Part shown: positions 18,993 through 28,272 of the stretch, in pieces | Layout of the letters: each line of letters starts with the position of its first letter | Position numbering within the stretch: the first letter of the stretch is position 1 | Notes under the pieces: model-generated | Told to the model about the DNA's origin: nothing | The model's database searches: none | The model's input: only the letters and a program-made list of their open reading frames with translations | Made by a program: the position numbers and the translations under genes | Origin: Campylobacteraceae bacterium | GTDB taxonomy: Bacteria > Campylobacterota > Campylobacteria > Campylobacterales > Campylobacteraceae | Reading direction: 5' to 3' | Length of the DNA: 64,000 bases | Assembly: GCA_900753405.1 (NCBI GenBank) | Contig: CAADYZ010000007.1 | Coordinates: 58,549-122,548, forward strand

Positions 18993-20275
18993 AAATCGAG
19001 CTTAAAGACGGAAGGTTTTTAACGGACAATTCGCAAGAGTGTTGCGAGGGTTGCTTTTTTGTGGTGACAAAGCCAAACGAGAAGTTTGCCGCAGCGGCGG
19101 TGCAAAAAGGGGCGAAACTTCTCACTGCGCGCGAAGCCATCGAGCTTTTGGGGCTGCAAAGCGGGCTAAAACTCATCGGCGTCACTGGCACAAACGGCAA
19201 AACCACAACCGCACAAGCTATCGCCTTTGGGCTTAACGCACTTGGCGTAAAGTGTGGTGTGAGCGGCACTTGCGGCGCGTGGGTAGCTGGAAAAAAAGTC
19301 GCGCCAAAGGGGCTTACAACTTCGCAGTTTTTGGAGACTTTGAGCTACTTAAAAAGTGCGAAAGAGGTGGGTTGTGAGGCGTTTGTCGCGGAGGTGAGTT
19401 CGCACGCCATCGAACTTGGGCGGATCGAGGGTTTGCAGTGGTTTTTGAAGATTTTTACAAACCTCACGCAAGATCATTTAGACTTTCACAAGACTTTTGA
19501 GGCTTACGCGGCGGCAAAGTCGCGCTTTTTTGAGGATGAAGGCTTGAAACTGCTTAACAAAGACGCCCTTGACGCGCTTAGTTTTAACGGAGTTGGGGCG
19601 AGCTTTTACTCGCTAAAAGAGGAGTGCGAGTTTTACGCAAAAGAGGCGAAATTTGTGCCAAACATCGCTGCGAAAGTGGTTTGCGGCGGCGAGGAGTGTG
19701 AGTTTGAAAGTCCGCTTGTTGGCGAGTTTAACCTCTACAACTTGCTTGCAGCTTTTGGGGCGATTAAGCTTGTTAGCGGCAAAAACAGCGCACTCATCGC
19801 TGCGGCTTTAAGCGGTTTTGCTGGCGTGGCGGGGCGCGTTGAGGTGGTGAGTAGCGAGCCGTTGGTGGTGGTGGATTTTGCGCATACGCCTGACGGGATC
19901 GAAAAGGTTTTGGGCGCGTTTAAGGGGCGCGAGTTGGTCGTAGTTTTTGGCGCAGGCGGCAACCGCGACAAAAGCAAACGCCCGAAAATGGGTGCGGCGG
20001 TGGAGCGTTTTGCCAAAATAGCCATCGTCACAAGCGACAACCCGCGAGACGAAGACCCGCGCGAGATCATCGCGCAAGTTTGCGGCGGGATGCGTCACGC
20101 CCTCGTTGAGGTGGATCGAAAAAGGGCGATCGAGCGGGCGATCGCGCTTGCTACAAACGGCGAGTCGGTGGTGATCTTGGGAAAAGGGGACGAGGATTAC
20201 CAAGAGGTCAAAGGCGTGAAGCAACATTTTAGCGACAAAGAGGTCGTGCAAGAAATTTTGGCTGCAAGAAAGTGA
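18989..20275 (+). CDS. murE: UDP-MurNAc-tripeptide synthetase
   Basis: A 428-residue Mur ligase that adds meso-diaminopimelate to UDP-MurNAc-L-Ala-D-Glu in cytoplasmic peptidoglycan precursor synthesis. The ATP-binding GVTGTNGKTTT (around residue 63), the carbamylated-lysine region and the DNPRDEDP motif specific for diaminopimelate (around 355) are all present. A little shorter than E. coli MurE (495 residues), mostly at the N-terminal domain, as in other Campylobacter. Its ATG overlaps the preceding stop as ATGA, which indicates coupled translation. Confidence 0.95.
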   Translation: MKIELKDGRFLTDNSQECCEGCFFVVTKPNEKFAAAAVQKGAKLLTAREAIELLGLQSGLKLIGVTGTNGKTTTAQAIAFGLNALGVKCGVSGTCGAWVAGKKVAPKGLTTSQFLETLSYLKSAKEVGCEAFVAEVSSHAIELGRIEGLQWFLKIFTNLTQDHLDFHKTFEAYAAAKSRFFEDEGLKLLNKDALDALSFNGVGASFYSLKEECEFYAKEAKFVPNIAAKVVCGGEECEFESPLVGEFNLYNLLAAFGAIKLVSGKNSALIAAALSGFAGVAGRVEVVSSEPLVVVDFAHTPDGIEKVLGAFKGRELVVVFGAGGNRDKSKRPKMGAAVERFAKIAIVTSDNPRDEDPREIIAQVCGGMRHALVEVDRKRAIERAIALATNGESVVILGKGDEDYQEVKGVKQHFSDKEVVQEILAARK

Positions 20276-20283
20276 CGCTTAAC

Positions 20284-20382
20284 TCAAATTCGGTTTTGAC
20301 AAATTTGAATTTTGCAAAAACCTAATTTGACTCTTCAAACTGGTTTCACAGCGTGTTATATGCGTTTTGAGGAGTGTTTCAC
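20284..20382. repeat. cluster of palindromic copies and a GTTTCAC pair
   Basis: TCAAATTCGGTTTTGACA (20284-20301) and an opposed half copy TTTTGCAAAAACCTAATTTGA (from 20311) follow the murE stop. GTTTCAC boxes at 20343-20349 and 20376-20382 with 26 bases between are copy 3 of the paired family, again containing GCGTGTTATATGCG. The converging ends of murE and arsB meet here, and the inverted copies could act as a shared terminator. Confidence 0.6.
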
Positions 20383-20392
20383 AAACCAACTT

Positions 20393-21985
20393 TTACATCA
20401 CAAGGCTTAACCCAAAGCAGGCGGCAAAAAGCGTGGCAAAGGTAAAGATAAGGCTGAATTTAAGGTAGCTTTTAAGGCTAAAATTCACGCCTTTTTTGGC
20501 TAAAAGTGCGAGCCACAAAAGCGTGCAAAGAGAGCCTATGGGAGTGAGCTTTGAGCCTATGTTGCAGCCTAGCAAATGCGCATAAATAAGGCTTTCTTTG
20601 AAATTTGGCTCGTTTATCACGCTGAAACTACTTGAATTTTGAGCTAAATTTGCGAAAAAATCGCCCAGCAACAAATCCCCAAAAAGCACCATAGGCAGGT
20701 TGTTAAACACGCTTGAAAAAAGGGCTGAAAGGCTTGCAAGGGTGAAAATGCCTGTGAATTTATCTTGCGAAAGCGTGCTTAAAAAGGCGTTTGCGGTTTC
20801 ATTTATGTCAAGTTTGCTCAGCGCAAAAACCACGACAAAAAGCCCAAAAACAAAGATAATAATGCTAAAAGGGGCGTTTTTAAGTGCGGTTGTGGCTTTT
20901 TTGGGGGCTTTGCGCCACAAAATGACGAGCAAAAAGAGCGCAAAAACAAGGCAGTTTAGGCTCAAAGGCAGCTTAAATTCACGCGAGATGAAAAAGCTCG
21001 CCACGAAAAATGCCAGCAAGGCAAGATAAAAGGCAAAGAATTTGCCCGAAAGTTTCGGTGTAGTGGGCGCGCGAAAGGTTAAATTCGCCCGCAAAGCCTT
21101 GCGAAAGACGAGCAAAAAGAGCAAAAGGGCGGTGAGGAAGCCGAGTAAATTTGGCAAAAACATAGTTTTAGCAAAGTCCGCAAAGCCCAAAGAAAAGTAA
21201 TTTGCGGTGATAATGTTGGTAAGATTTGAGATAATCAGGGCGTTTGAGCTGGCATCGCACACGAAAGAAATGGCAAACAAAAAGGCTAAAACCGCGTTTG
21301 TATCCACGCTTTTGGCGCGCAAAAACAGCCCTAAAACGAGCGGGGTTAGGATTAAAATCGCTCCGTCATTTGCTAAAACCACGCTACACAAGGCGCACAA
21401 AATGCAAAGTGCTATAAAAAGGGCTTTTGCGCTGATGATGAGCGTGTTTGGGGCGTTGCGTGGTGCAAAAAGCAGTGCTTGGCTTAAATTTAATGTCAAA
21501 TTCGAATTTGACAAATTTTGCGCGTTTAAATTTAGCGCGGTGTTGCTTTGTGGGGCGGTGAAATTTTGGCTAAAATCTCTTGCTTTTTGCGAAGTAAAAA
21601 GAGTGTTAAAAGCCTTGTTGTCCTGCGAATTTGCGGGCGGAGTGAGTGAGTTTTGGCTTGAATTTAAGGCTAAATTTGAATTTTGCGTTTGAATTTTGGC
21701 GGCTTTGTCCTTAAATTTAAGCCTTTGGCAAAGTTTTAGCGCAGCAAAAATCAGCCACTCAAAAAAGCCCAAAGCCTGCAAACAAAGGCTTATGATGATG
21801 AGCGCGATGAGGGTTAAGCAGCTGTCCCAAATGAGCGAAAATATGAGCTTTAAATCCTGCAAACTCACTAGTTTAAGGGCGATACAAGCTGCCGCACCCA
21901 CGCTTGAAAACACCCAAATTTTAAGCTTAAATGGACGAATTAAAATCCCCAAAAGCGTGAGTAAAAAGATGATGAGTGCGAGCAT
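20393..21985 (-). CDS. ArsB-like arsenite/anion efflux permease with long hydrophilic insert
   Basis: A 530-residue inner-membrane transporter of the ArsB/ion-transporter superfamily. Family motifs are VVLANDGAILILTPLVLGL, SSNALIISNLTNII and FNNLPMVLFGDLLLGD, plus GCNIGSKLTPIGSL near the end. ArsB proteins are usually about 430 residues. The extra length is mainly a hydrophilic segment at about residues 93-172, very rich in asparagine, serine and leucine, one part of which (SNSNLT) comes from a dispersed palindrome. No ArsR or ArsC gene is adjacent, so arsenite as substrate is not certain. It is the last gene of a minus-strand run that begins with a TonB-dependent receptor. Confidence 0.75.
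   Translation of the reverse strand: MLALIIFLLTLLGILIRPFKLKIWVFSSVGAAACIALKLVSLQDLKLIFSLIWDSCLTLIALIIISLCLQALGFFEWLIFAALKLCQRLKFKDKAAKIQTQNSNLALNSSQNSLTPPANSQDNKAFNTLFTSQKARDFSQNFTAPQSNTALNLNAQNLSNSNLTLNLSQALLFAPRNAPNTLIISAKALFIALCILCALCSVVLANDGAILILTPLVLGLFLRAKSVDTNAVLAFLFAISFVCDASSNALIISNLTNIITANYFSLGFADFAKTMFLPNLLGFLTALLLFLLVFRKALRANLTFRAPTTPKLSGKFFAFYLALLAFFVASFFISREFKLPLSLNCLVFALFLLVILWRKAPKKATTALKNAPFSIIIFVFGLFVVVFALSKLDINETANAFLSTLSQDKFTGIFTLASLSALFSSVFNNLPMVLFGDLLLGDFFANLAQNSSSFSVINEPNFKESLIYAHLLGCNIGSKLTPIGSLCTLLWLALLAKKGVNFSLKSYLKFSLIFTFATLFAACFGLSLVM
21494..21513. repeat. palindromic element inside the arsB-like gene
   Basis: TGTCAAATTCGAATTTGACA, a perfect 20-base palindrome, in frame and encoding SNSNLT in the hydrophilic loop of the transporter. 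Confidence 0.8.
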
Positions 21986-22031
21986 TTTAAGCCTTTTGGC
22001 GAGTATAAAGCCAGCATAAATTTAACCTAAC

Positions 22032-22657
22032 TTACTCGCTTTCTAAAATTTTATTATTAGCAAACATTTCTTTGAGTTTGAAAGGATAACCTTTAACTTT
22101 TTTGTCCCAGCTTTGCAAATAAATGTCTAAAATATAACGCATAGCCTCAATCTCACTGCGGTTTGAAAAGGCTCTATTTTCTGCCCAATTACACTGAAAA
22201 GGTAGGTTGTTGCCATTTGGCACAAGTGTTTTAATGCGTTTTAGCGAGGTGTAAAAGCAATCTTTTGTGTCGTTTTTGTTGATAACCAAAAAATAATAAT
22301 CATAGCCTATTTTTAGCTCATTTGCGAGCATTTCGTGGAATTTATCCCAAGCCAAAGGCATATTTTGACGCCACTTAAAGCATAACCCATTCCAAGCTTT
22401 GAGCTACAATTATCCGCCGCGCTGTTATTTAAATCAGAAATTTTTACATTGACAAAAATTTCATCTTTTTGGCAAATTTTAAAGTCAAACCACTGCCTAA
22501 TGCTTGAAATTTCAACTTCTTTGAATTTGTGTGAGAGTTTTTGCAAAATGATATTTTCATTTGTGGCTGAATTTAGCCTGCCGTCATCATTTTCGCTTAC
22601 AAGTTCAACGCCTGCGCTTTGCAAAAAATCAACAATGTTTTCTAAATATCTCATCAT
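22032..22657 (-). pseudogene. type II restriction endonuclease, frameshifted
   Basis: Two reading frames on the minus strand, 22657-22313 and 22361-22032, together make one protein of about 208 residues. The break is at AAAA (plus-strand TTTT, 22363-22366); one added A would read SGVKNMPLAWDKFHEML straight through. The first part carries WFDFKI and IFVNVKISD, a possible PD-(D/E)XK-like core, and ADNCSSKLGMGYAL. The second part is a helical C-terminal half. It overlaps the end of an adenine methyltransferase gene by 29 bases, so it is the likely cognate nuclease. It may be inactive, phase-variable through the A run, or a sequence error. Confidence 0.65.
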
Positions 22658-23792
22658 CTATCATCGCCTCTTGTAAGGATTTTTGGGCAAAAATGTATCT
22701 CCCACCCGTTACAAAACCCATTTGCTCCCAGTCGATTTGATTAAGCAAGTAAGCTGTTTTTTCTAAATCAAGCGGAGTTTTTGGAAAAAGCGCCAAAACT
22801 GAGCCGTCCCATTTTTTGCACTCATTGACAAAAAAGGGCTTTTTGTTTCGGGTTTTGCAATTTACATAAATTCTAGGCTCATTCTCCCTAAAATTCACAG
22901 CCCGTCCCCAAGCCCACCAATTACTTTCGTCAAATTTTTTTATGGCTCGTTTTATCAAAATGTCTTTGTGTTTTTCAAGGGCTAAATCATATTTTTGATA
23001 AATCATTTTTTTTAGTTTGCCCGTTTTTGCCGTTTGTGAGCAAACAAATTCATCACCCTTATTGCTCAAAAAAAGCTCGTCTTTTCCGCTTACTGCACCC
23101 ACTTTTATGTCAAAAAATGCACCCAAAGGTTTGACATTTAACTTTGTGCTAAAAGAGATAATGCCGTCTTTTATCAGTAAATGTTTTTCGCCACTAAAAG
23201 TCTGCGTTTTGTGTGAAAAATTGCCATTTTCATAGCGAAAAATGCAAACATTAGGACAAGCCTCATCAAACAGCCTTGTATCGCCATAGTCAAAATAATG
23301 CGTAATAGTGCCGTTTTTTAAAAGCAATTCATTGACATATCTTGCCGAAGTAAGTTTGATAAAATCTCTTGGAGTGATGAAAATCAGCTCTCCGTTTTGC
23401 TTTAAGTGATGAAAGCATTTTTCGATGAAGTAAAGATATAAATTTGCTTCAACCTTTATGTTTGTTTCGTGCGTAATGTGTAGGAATTTGTTATCCACAT
23501 AGGGTGGATTGCCGATGATGGTGTCAAATTTTTGGCTTATGGGATAGTCGAAAAAGTCTATATTTAGCACTTTGTCATTTGTGATTAAACTCTTGTCAAT
23601 TTCGATAAATACGGCATTTTCATCAAGGCATTTTTTAAAGGCGAGCTTGCCACAACTTGGCTCTAAAAGTCTGCCATTTTTGTTTTGTATGAGGCTAATG
23701 CACTTTTCTACAAGCACTTGCGGGCTAAAAAATTGCCCTAAATGGCGATTAAGCCCCGATTTAGTCGTGCGGTTTTTAAGATGCGCGCTCAT
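22629..23792 (-). CDS. type II N6-adenine DNA methyltransferase (gamma class)
   Basis: A 387-residue methyltransferase with motif X GQFFSPQ (residues 19-25), motif I LEPSCG (43-48), catalytic NPPY at 95-98 and ITPRDF further on. It modifies adenine and would protect against the overlapping nuclease gene. ATG at 23792 is chosen because AAGGA lies 5 bases upstream. An earlier in-frame ATG at 23816 sits at the end of GATATAATG, which looks like the -10 promoter element. AT-rich composition and lack of dispersed palindromes suggest recent gain. With the nuclease broken, the enzyme may act as an orphan methylase. Confidence 0.85.
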   Translation of the reverse strand: MSAHLKNRTTKSGLNRHLGQFFSPQVLVEKCISLIQNKNGRLLEPSCGKLAFKKCLDENAVFIEIDKSLITNDKVLNIDFFDYPISQKFDTIIGNPPYVDNKFLHITHETNIKVEANLYLYFIEKCFHHLKQNGELIFITPRDFIKLTSARYVNELLLKNGTITHYFDYGDTRLFDEACPNVCIFRYENGNFSHKTQTFSGEKHLLIKDGIISFSTKLNVKPLGAFFDIKVGAVSGKDELFLSNKGDEFVCSQTAKTGKLKKMIYQKYDLALEKHKDILIKRAIKKFDESNWWAWGRAVNFRENEPRIYVNCKTRNKKPFFVNECKKWDGSVLALFPKTPLDLEKTAYLLNQIDWEQMGFVTGGRYIFAQKSLQEAMIDDEIFRKHC

Positions 23793-23870
23793 TACTTTCC
23801 TTAAAATTTCGCTCATTATATCACACTTTGCTTATTTTGTTTTAAAGGTTGTCGCGCGCAAAACGCCCAT

Positions 23871-25178
23871 TTACAAGCTTTTCAAAAACGCTTCCAAAGC
23901 CAAAATTTCATCTCTTGTTAAATTCAGCTTTTTGATGAGTGGGTCGGTTTTTGGCAAAAGCGGGTCATTTTCCGTGCCTTTTTCCACAGCCACAGGAAAG
24001 CCTGCATTATACATATTTATCACGCCTATGAGATGAGGAAACAGCCCGCCGTGCATATAAGGCGCGCTACGAGAGACGCTCACAAGGCTTGGGGTTTTAA
24101 ATTTGCCCGCATCGGCTGGATTTTTCGTAACTTCATATCGCCCAAAATCTTGCAACTTGCGCCCGTAAAAAGACAAGCCGATATTATGATATTTATTATC
24201 GCTTAACATTGCTCCGTAATGGCAGTTCATACACTCGCCCTTGTTGCGAAATATATCAAGCCCCCAAAGCTCTTTATCGCTCAAAAAACGATAATCCCCG
24301 TTTAAAAAGGCGTTAAAACGACTATTTTTAGGCACAACAAAACTTCTTTCGTAAGTAGCTATGGCTTTGGCTATGTTGTTTATGTTGATGAGTTTTCTTG
24401 CGCTTTCAAGCTCTTGGCTTGGAAATTTAGCGACTAAATTTTTGTCGATTTTGATTTCATCTCTCAAAAAGCTACGCAATCTTTTTGTAGCATTTTGCTC
24501 AAAAAGTTGTGGAAAATGCCTTTTCCAAAGCCCTTGTTCGCTCTCATCGCCAAAGGCTGCTACAAAAAGTGGGTAGTATTCTGTGGCGTTTTTTATGGCG
24601 TTTTTGGCATTTTCAAGGCTGTTTGCCATCTCTTTTGGGTCGGTTATGGGACCTAGCGCTTGTTCTTCAAGGCTTTTTGCCCGTCCGTCCCAAAAAAGCT
24701 CGTCAAAAAAGGCTGCCATTTGAATGTTTGGCGCGTTTCGCCTGCCCCTTTGTCTGTCGTGTCCGTAAGAAAGTTTCAAGCCGTCAGTAAAGGCTAGCTC
24801 TTGGTTGTGGCAGTTTTGGCAAGAGATTTGCCCGCTTTTTGAAAGGCGTGGGTCGTTAAAAAGCCGCAAGCCCAAAAACGCCTTAATGTCGCTGTAAGCG
24901 TTGTTTGCAGGAAATGGCGGCTCTTTAAACGGCTCAAATTCGCGCCACTCTTTTACCACGCTTTCATCAAGCTTTGGTTTGTCCCACTCGCTCACAGGGC
25001 GCGCGTAAAGGGCGCGGTATTTGCTTAAATTCTGCTCGCTTTGATTGCTTGCAGCAGTTGGCTCACTTTGGCTACTTGTGGTGTTTGGCTCGTTTTGAAT
25101 CGTCAATTTGACCAAAAGCACGGCGATACAGGCTAGCGACAAGCCCAAAAGCAGGGTTAGGATTTTATTTGTTTTCAT
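23871..25178 (-). CDS. di-haem cytochrome c peroxidase (MauG/CcpA family)
   Basis: A 435-residue membrane-anchored periplasmic protein. One N-terminal membrane segment (about residues 6-25) is followed by a hydrophilic spacer. Haem-binding CQNCH lies at 120-124 and CMNCH at 316-320. WDGRA and the GKFKTPSLVSVSRSAPYMHGG region match bacterial cytochrome c peroxidases, which reduce hydrogen peroxide using electrons from cytochrome c; MauG-like roles in protein maturation are the alternative. GAGGAG precedes the start. It begins 86 bases after a TonB-dependent receptor ends, so the two may share a transcript. Confidence 0.88.
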   Translation of the reverse strand: MKTNKILTLLLGLSLACIAVLLVKLTIQNEPNTTSSQSEPTAASNQSEQNLSKYRALYARPVSEWDKPKLDESVVKEWREFEPFKEPPFPANNAYSDIKAFLGLRLFNDPRLSKSGQISCQNCHNQELAFTDGLKLSYGHDRQRGRRNAPNIQMAAFFDELFWDGRAKSLEEQALGPITDPKEMANSLENAKNAIKNATEYYPLFVAAFGDESEQGLWKRHFPQLFEQNATKRLRSFLRDEIKIDKNLVAKFPSQELESARKLININNIAKAIATYERSFVVPKNSRFNAFLNGDYRFLSDKELWGLDIFRNKGECMNCHYGAMLSDNKYHNIGLSFYGRKLQDFGRYEVTKNPADAGKFKTPSLVSVSRSAPYMHGGLFPHLIGVINMYNAGFPVAVEKGTENDPLLPKTDPLIKKLNLTRDEILALEAFLKSL

Positions 25179-25264
25179 CTTCTCTCCTCGTTTGCTTTGC
25201 GTTGCAAGCGGGCGTGGCGTTTGCGTTTTGCAAAGCCGCCACGCTTAAAACCGCTCGCAAAATG

Positions 25265-27922
25265 TTAATATTTATAACCAAATTGCAGCCAAAACTGCCT
25301 ACCGACATCATACACCGCGTAAGCCGCGCTCGCACTCAAAACGCCGCCCGCTGCCATATTCCCATTCGCGCCTGAAATGGTCGTTTCGCTTTTTGTGTTT
25401 AAGAGGTTCAAAACATCCACATTCACATAAAACACGCCCGATTTTGCCGCAAATTCAAGCCCAACGCGCACATCCCAAGTGAATGCGCCTTTGAAGCTGT
25501 GCTTGCCGTATTGCGCCATCGCAGAGCCGATCGCAGCGTCCCAGTTTGGCGAAGTTCGCGTCAAACGCACCATCCTCTCATAACCCGAGCGGTAGCGGAA
25601 AAAGTTGTTAAGCGTCAAATTGCTAAAACTAAATTTGGTTTTGTGCGTTGTGCTTAGTCTCAAAGTCCAAGGAAGGGCGAAGTTCTCAACAGGGCGTTCG
25701 CTATACTTAATCACCCTGCCGTCATACAAAATGTTTGGATTTTCGATGTAAGTTTCGTCCGCCGCAAACGGGTTGTAGCCTCGCTCCACGCTCGTGTAGT
25801 CAAAAGCGAGCAAAAAGTGGTTTTCAAAATTGCGCCATTTTAAAGGCTTAGTGTTTTGCACGCTGAGGCTGACGACACTGCTTTTTGACCTGCCTTCGTT
25901 GGTGTAATGCCAGTTTGCGTAACTCCCTCTTTGAACGATCTCGTCTCTGCCTTGCCTGCTGATGTATTTGGCGTCAAGGCTTACAAAATCCACGCTCTGA
26001 CTTAGCCCGACCGCCACTTCATCGCTGTAAGGAACACGCAGTGTGTCAAAGGCGTATTGCGACTTAGCCGCCACCTCGCTCTCAACCCAAGTCGAGTTGA
26101 TGTTCTCGCGTGTGAGGCTTTTTGTCGCAGCTAAAATGCTATCGTAAAGCCTGTATGAAAAAAGGTTTCGCCCGTAGTAGCGGTTTGCGCCAAAAGTTAG
26201 TTTTGTGTCAAGCCCAGCGCCTCTCCAAGGTGCGAGGTAAGAGAGGCTAAAACGCGGCGCAACCGAGCTTTTTTTCATATAATCATCTCCGTCAAACCGC
26301 AGCCCAAGCCGCGCATTTAAAGCACCATATCTTTGCAAGTCAAACACATCCACATCGTCCTCAGCGTAAAAAGCGTAATTCAAAACGCTAAATTCGTTAA
26401 GGCTTTTTTTGATGACATTCAAAGCCTTGATGTATTGTCCGTTGCGCGCGCTCAAAATCGCCGAAGCCCCAGTTTGCGTAGTCGCCGCAGCCGAACACAA
26501 AGCCACGCCAAAAAGCTCAAAGCCGCCGCACGCCGCGCCGTTTAAGTCCGCCGTGTAGCCCACACCTGTGGTAAAGGTGTTGTAGTAGTAGTCATCAACA
26601 ATCTCTCTATTGACATTTTGATGTCCTATTTCGCCGCCAACTCTAAACTTATGCCCCAGCCCAAACGCCTCCACTCGCTCAAACTGCATATCACTCTTGT
26701 AGTTTAAGCCTTGCTGCTTTTGTTCTACGCTGCTCACTCCACCCTCCATCGAATAACCAGACGAAGTTGCCGCCCAGTTTTTGTCCCCTGCCGAGTGCCG
26801 CCAAGTTAGAAAGTAGTTTTTGTCGCTTTTTCGCGAGTTTTGCAGCAGCGAGTAGCCAAGTTGGTTGCTCCAAAGCCCTAGTTTTGTCTCCCATAAACCC
26901 TTCAAACCAGCCTGCCAACCTCCGCTTTGCATAGTGTAAAACGAGTCTTTTGCGATGGCGTTAAAATAGGTGTTAAACTGAGGCATATACCCCAAATTCG
27001 CCTCCAAATTAAACGCGTCACCTGCTTTGTATATGGCTTTTAAGTAGTAGTTGTCGCTAACTCGTTTTTGATCTCGCTTCTCAAAGGCTTGCGTAGGGTT
27101 GAAGTATTGATTTGCCGCGGTGTAGCCGTTTAGCGGAATGTATGACCGAGTAGTTGAAAACGCGCCGATGACGCCTAATTTTTCATTTACCCAGCCTTCA
27201 ACGCTTGCTTTGATTAGGTGTTTGCTAAAATTTGGCTGAAATTTCTCATCCGTGCTGTTTTCGTAAGCCTCCCTAAACTTCTCGTTGATGTGTTGTTGCG
27301 TGAGTTTGTCAGAGGTTAATTGATAATTAATGTCAAAATGCCAGCCCGCCGTTCGTGGATTTCGCACGCTTGCTTCAATCACGCCGCCCGTAAAACCGCC
27401 GTAAGCCGCGCCGATATTTGAGTCGAGCAAGGAGATGTTTTCAAGCAGGCTTGTGTCGATGTTAAAGCCTTGACTTCGCCCGCCTCGTAGCCCTTGACTC
27501 GCCCCGCCACTGCCAGCTGTGCCGCCGCCTATTGGGTCTAAGTCGTTGTTTGCGTTAAACCCGTCTATCAAAAAGTTGTTTTGGTAAAACAGCCCGCCGC
27601 TTATGCTGACGCTTGCAGGGTCGATCTCGCCTGCTGTGTGCGAGTTTAGCTGCGCCGCGTCAAACTGCACATTTGGCAAAATTTTTAACGCACTTGTTAA
27701 GTCGCCGTTGCCGTTTGGGGCGGAATTTAGGGCGTTTTTGTTTAAAGAGTTGCCAGAGAGGTAGCGCACAAAAGAGCTTGACGCGCTAACGACCGTAGGC
27801 GGCAGCTCGTAAGCTTGTGCCAAAAGCGCTGCGCCGTTTGACTGCGAGGCGTTTTGCGTGAGATTTGTCTTGTCGGCAAACAGAGTAGTTGCTGCAAGCA
27901 ACATAAAGACTTTGAGCTTCAT
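25265..27922 (-). CDS. TonB-dependent outer-membrane receptor
   Basis: An 885-residue outer-membrane receptor. The signal peptide ends near residue 17. A plug domain is seen at about residues 38-170, with PPTVVSASSS resembling a TonB box region and a glycine-rich loop (GGGTAGSGGASQGLRGGRSQ). A long barrel ends in the aromatic FGYKY. Such receptors import iron complexes, haem or other scarce ligands using TonB energy; the ligand is not recognisable. A good Fur box lies 50 bases upstream, so iron uptake is the likely theme. Residues HKTKFSFSNLTL in the barrel derive from a diverged dispersed palindrome at 25624-25642. Confidence 0.88.
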   Translation of the reverse strand: MKLKVFMLLAATTLFADKTNLTQNASQSNGAALLAQAYELPPTVVSASSSFVRYLSGNSLNKNALNSAPNGNGDLTSALKILPNVQFDAAQLNSHTAGEIDPASVSISGGLFYQNNFLIDGFNANNDLDPIGGGTAGSGGASQGLRGGRSQGFNIDTSLLENISLLDSNIGAAYGGFTGGVIEASVRNPRTAGWHFDINYQLTSDKLTQQHINEKFREAYENSTDEKFQPNFSKHLIKASVEGWVNEKLGVIGAFSTTRSYIPLNGYTAANQYFNPTQAFEKRDQKRVSDNYYLKAIYKAGDAFNLEANLGYMPQFNTYFNAIAKDSFYTMQSGGWQAGLKGLWETKLGLWSNQLGYSLLQNSRKSDKNYFLTWRHSAGDKNWAATSSGYSMEGGVSSVEQKQQGLNYKSDMQFERVEAFGLGHKFRVGGEIGHQNVNREIVDDYYYNTFTTGVGYTADLNGAACGGFELFGVALCSAAATTQTGASAILSARNGQYIKALNVIKKSLNEFSVLNYAFYAEDDVDVFDLQRYGALNARLGLRFDGDDYMKKSSVAPRFSLSYLAPWRGAGLDTKLTFGANRYYGRNLFSYRLYDSILAATKSLTRENINSTWVESEVAAKSQYAFDTLRVPYSDEVAVGLSQSVDFVSLDAKYISRQGRDEIVQRGSYANWHYTNEGRSKSSVVSLSVQNTKPLKWRNFENHFLLAFDYTSVERGYNPFAADETYIENPNILYDGRVIKYSERPVENFALPWTLRLSTTHKTKFSFSNLTLNNFFRYRSGYERMVRLTRTSPNWDAAIGSAMAQYGKHSFKGAFTWDVRVGLEFAAKSGVFYVNVDVLNLLNTKSETTISGANGNMAAGGVLSASAAYAVYDVGRQFWLQFGYKY

Positions 27923-27971
27923 TTTTCTCCTTTAATGTAAATTATTTATTACTCAAAATTAAACAAAATGT

Positions 27972-27990
27972 GATAATAATATTAATTATC
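27972..27990 (-). promoter_or_regulatory. Fur box upstream of the TonB-dependent receptor
   Basis: GATAATAATATTAATTATC matches the classical Fur consensus GATAATGATAATCATTATC at 16 of 19 positions. It lies 50 bases upstream of the receptor start, where Fur-Fe would block transcription. Confidence 0.65.
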
Positions 27991-28005
27991 AAAATTTAAG
28001 CTTAA

Positions 28006-28078
28006 TCAAATTCGGTTTTTGCAAATTTGCCGCAACGCTTTGCGCGCTAAAATGTCAAAACCAAATTTGATTTGACAA
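28006..28078. repeat. two palindromic elements between receptor and thiC
   Basis: TCAAATTCGGTTTTTGCAAA at 28006-28025 and TGTCAAAACCAAATTTGATT from 28053 face each other between the divergent receptor and thiC transcription units. Confidence 0.75.
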
Positions 28079-28115
28079 TTTTGCTGCCACATTTGCAAAA
28101 TCGCAAAATAAATGC

Positions 28116-28121
28116 TATAAT
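28116..28121 (+). promoter_or_regulatory. -10 promoter element for thiC
   Basis: TATAAT in TGCTATAAT (an extended -10) about 13 bases before the TPP riboswitch begins, which fits the expected transcription start. Confidence 0.65.
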
Positions 28122-28133
28122 CGCCGCGTAAAT

Positions 28134-28214
28134 GACGGGAGCTTGTGAAACAGGCTGAGAGTAAGCTAAAAGCTTAGACCGAACCAGAACTAGATAATGC
28201 TAGCGTTGGGAAGA
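28134..28214 (+). ncRNA. TPP riboswitch (THI element)
   Basis: The thi-box landmarks appear in order: GACGGGAGC, then CAGGCTGAGAG, then AGACCGAACCAGAA, then TAGATAATGCTAGCGTTGGGAAG. A short variable P3 arm AAGCTAAAAGCTT is visible. It lies about 58 bases upstream of thiC. The known role is to bind thiamine pyrophosphate and lower thiC expression when thiamine is plentiful. Confidence 0.95.
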
Positions 28215-28272
28215 TTTATCGCATTTTTCTACTTGCCCCTTCGTTTATCCAAATTTTCTTCAAAGGATAAAT

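Noticed and set aside
28144..28150. GTGAAAC inside the TPP riboswitch as a member of the paired family
   Set aside because: It is part of the conserved riboswitch fold and has no second box nearby.
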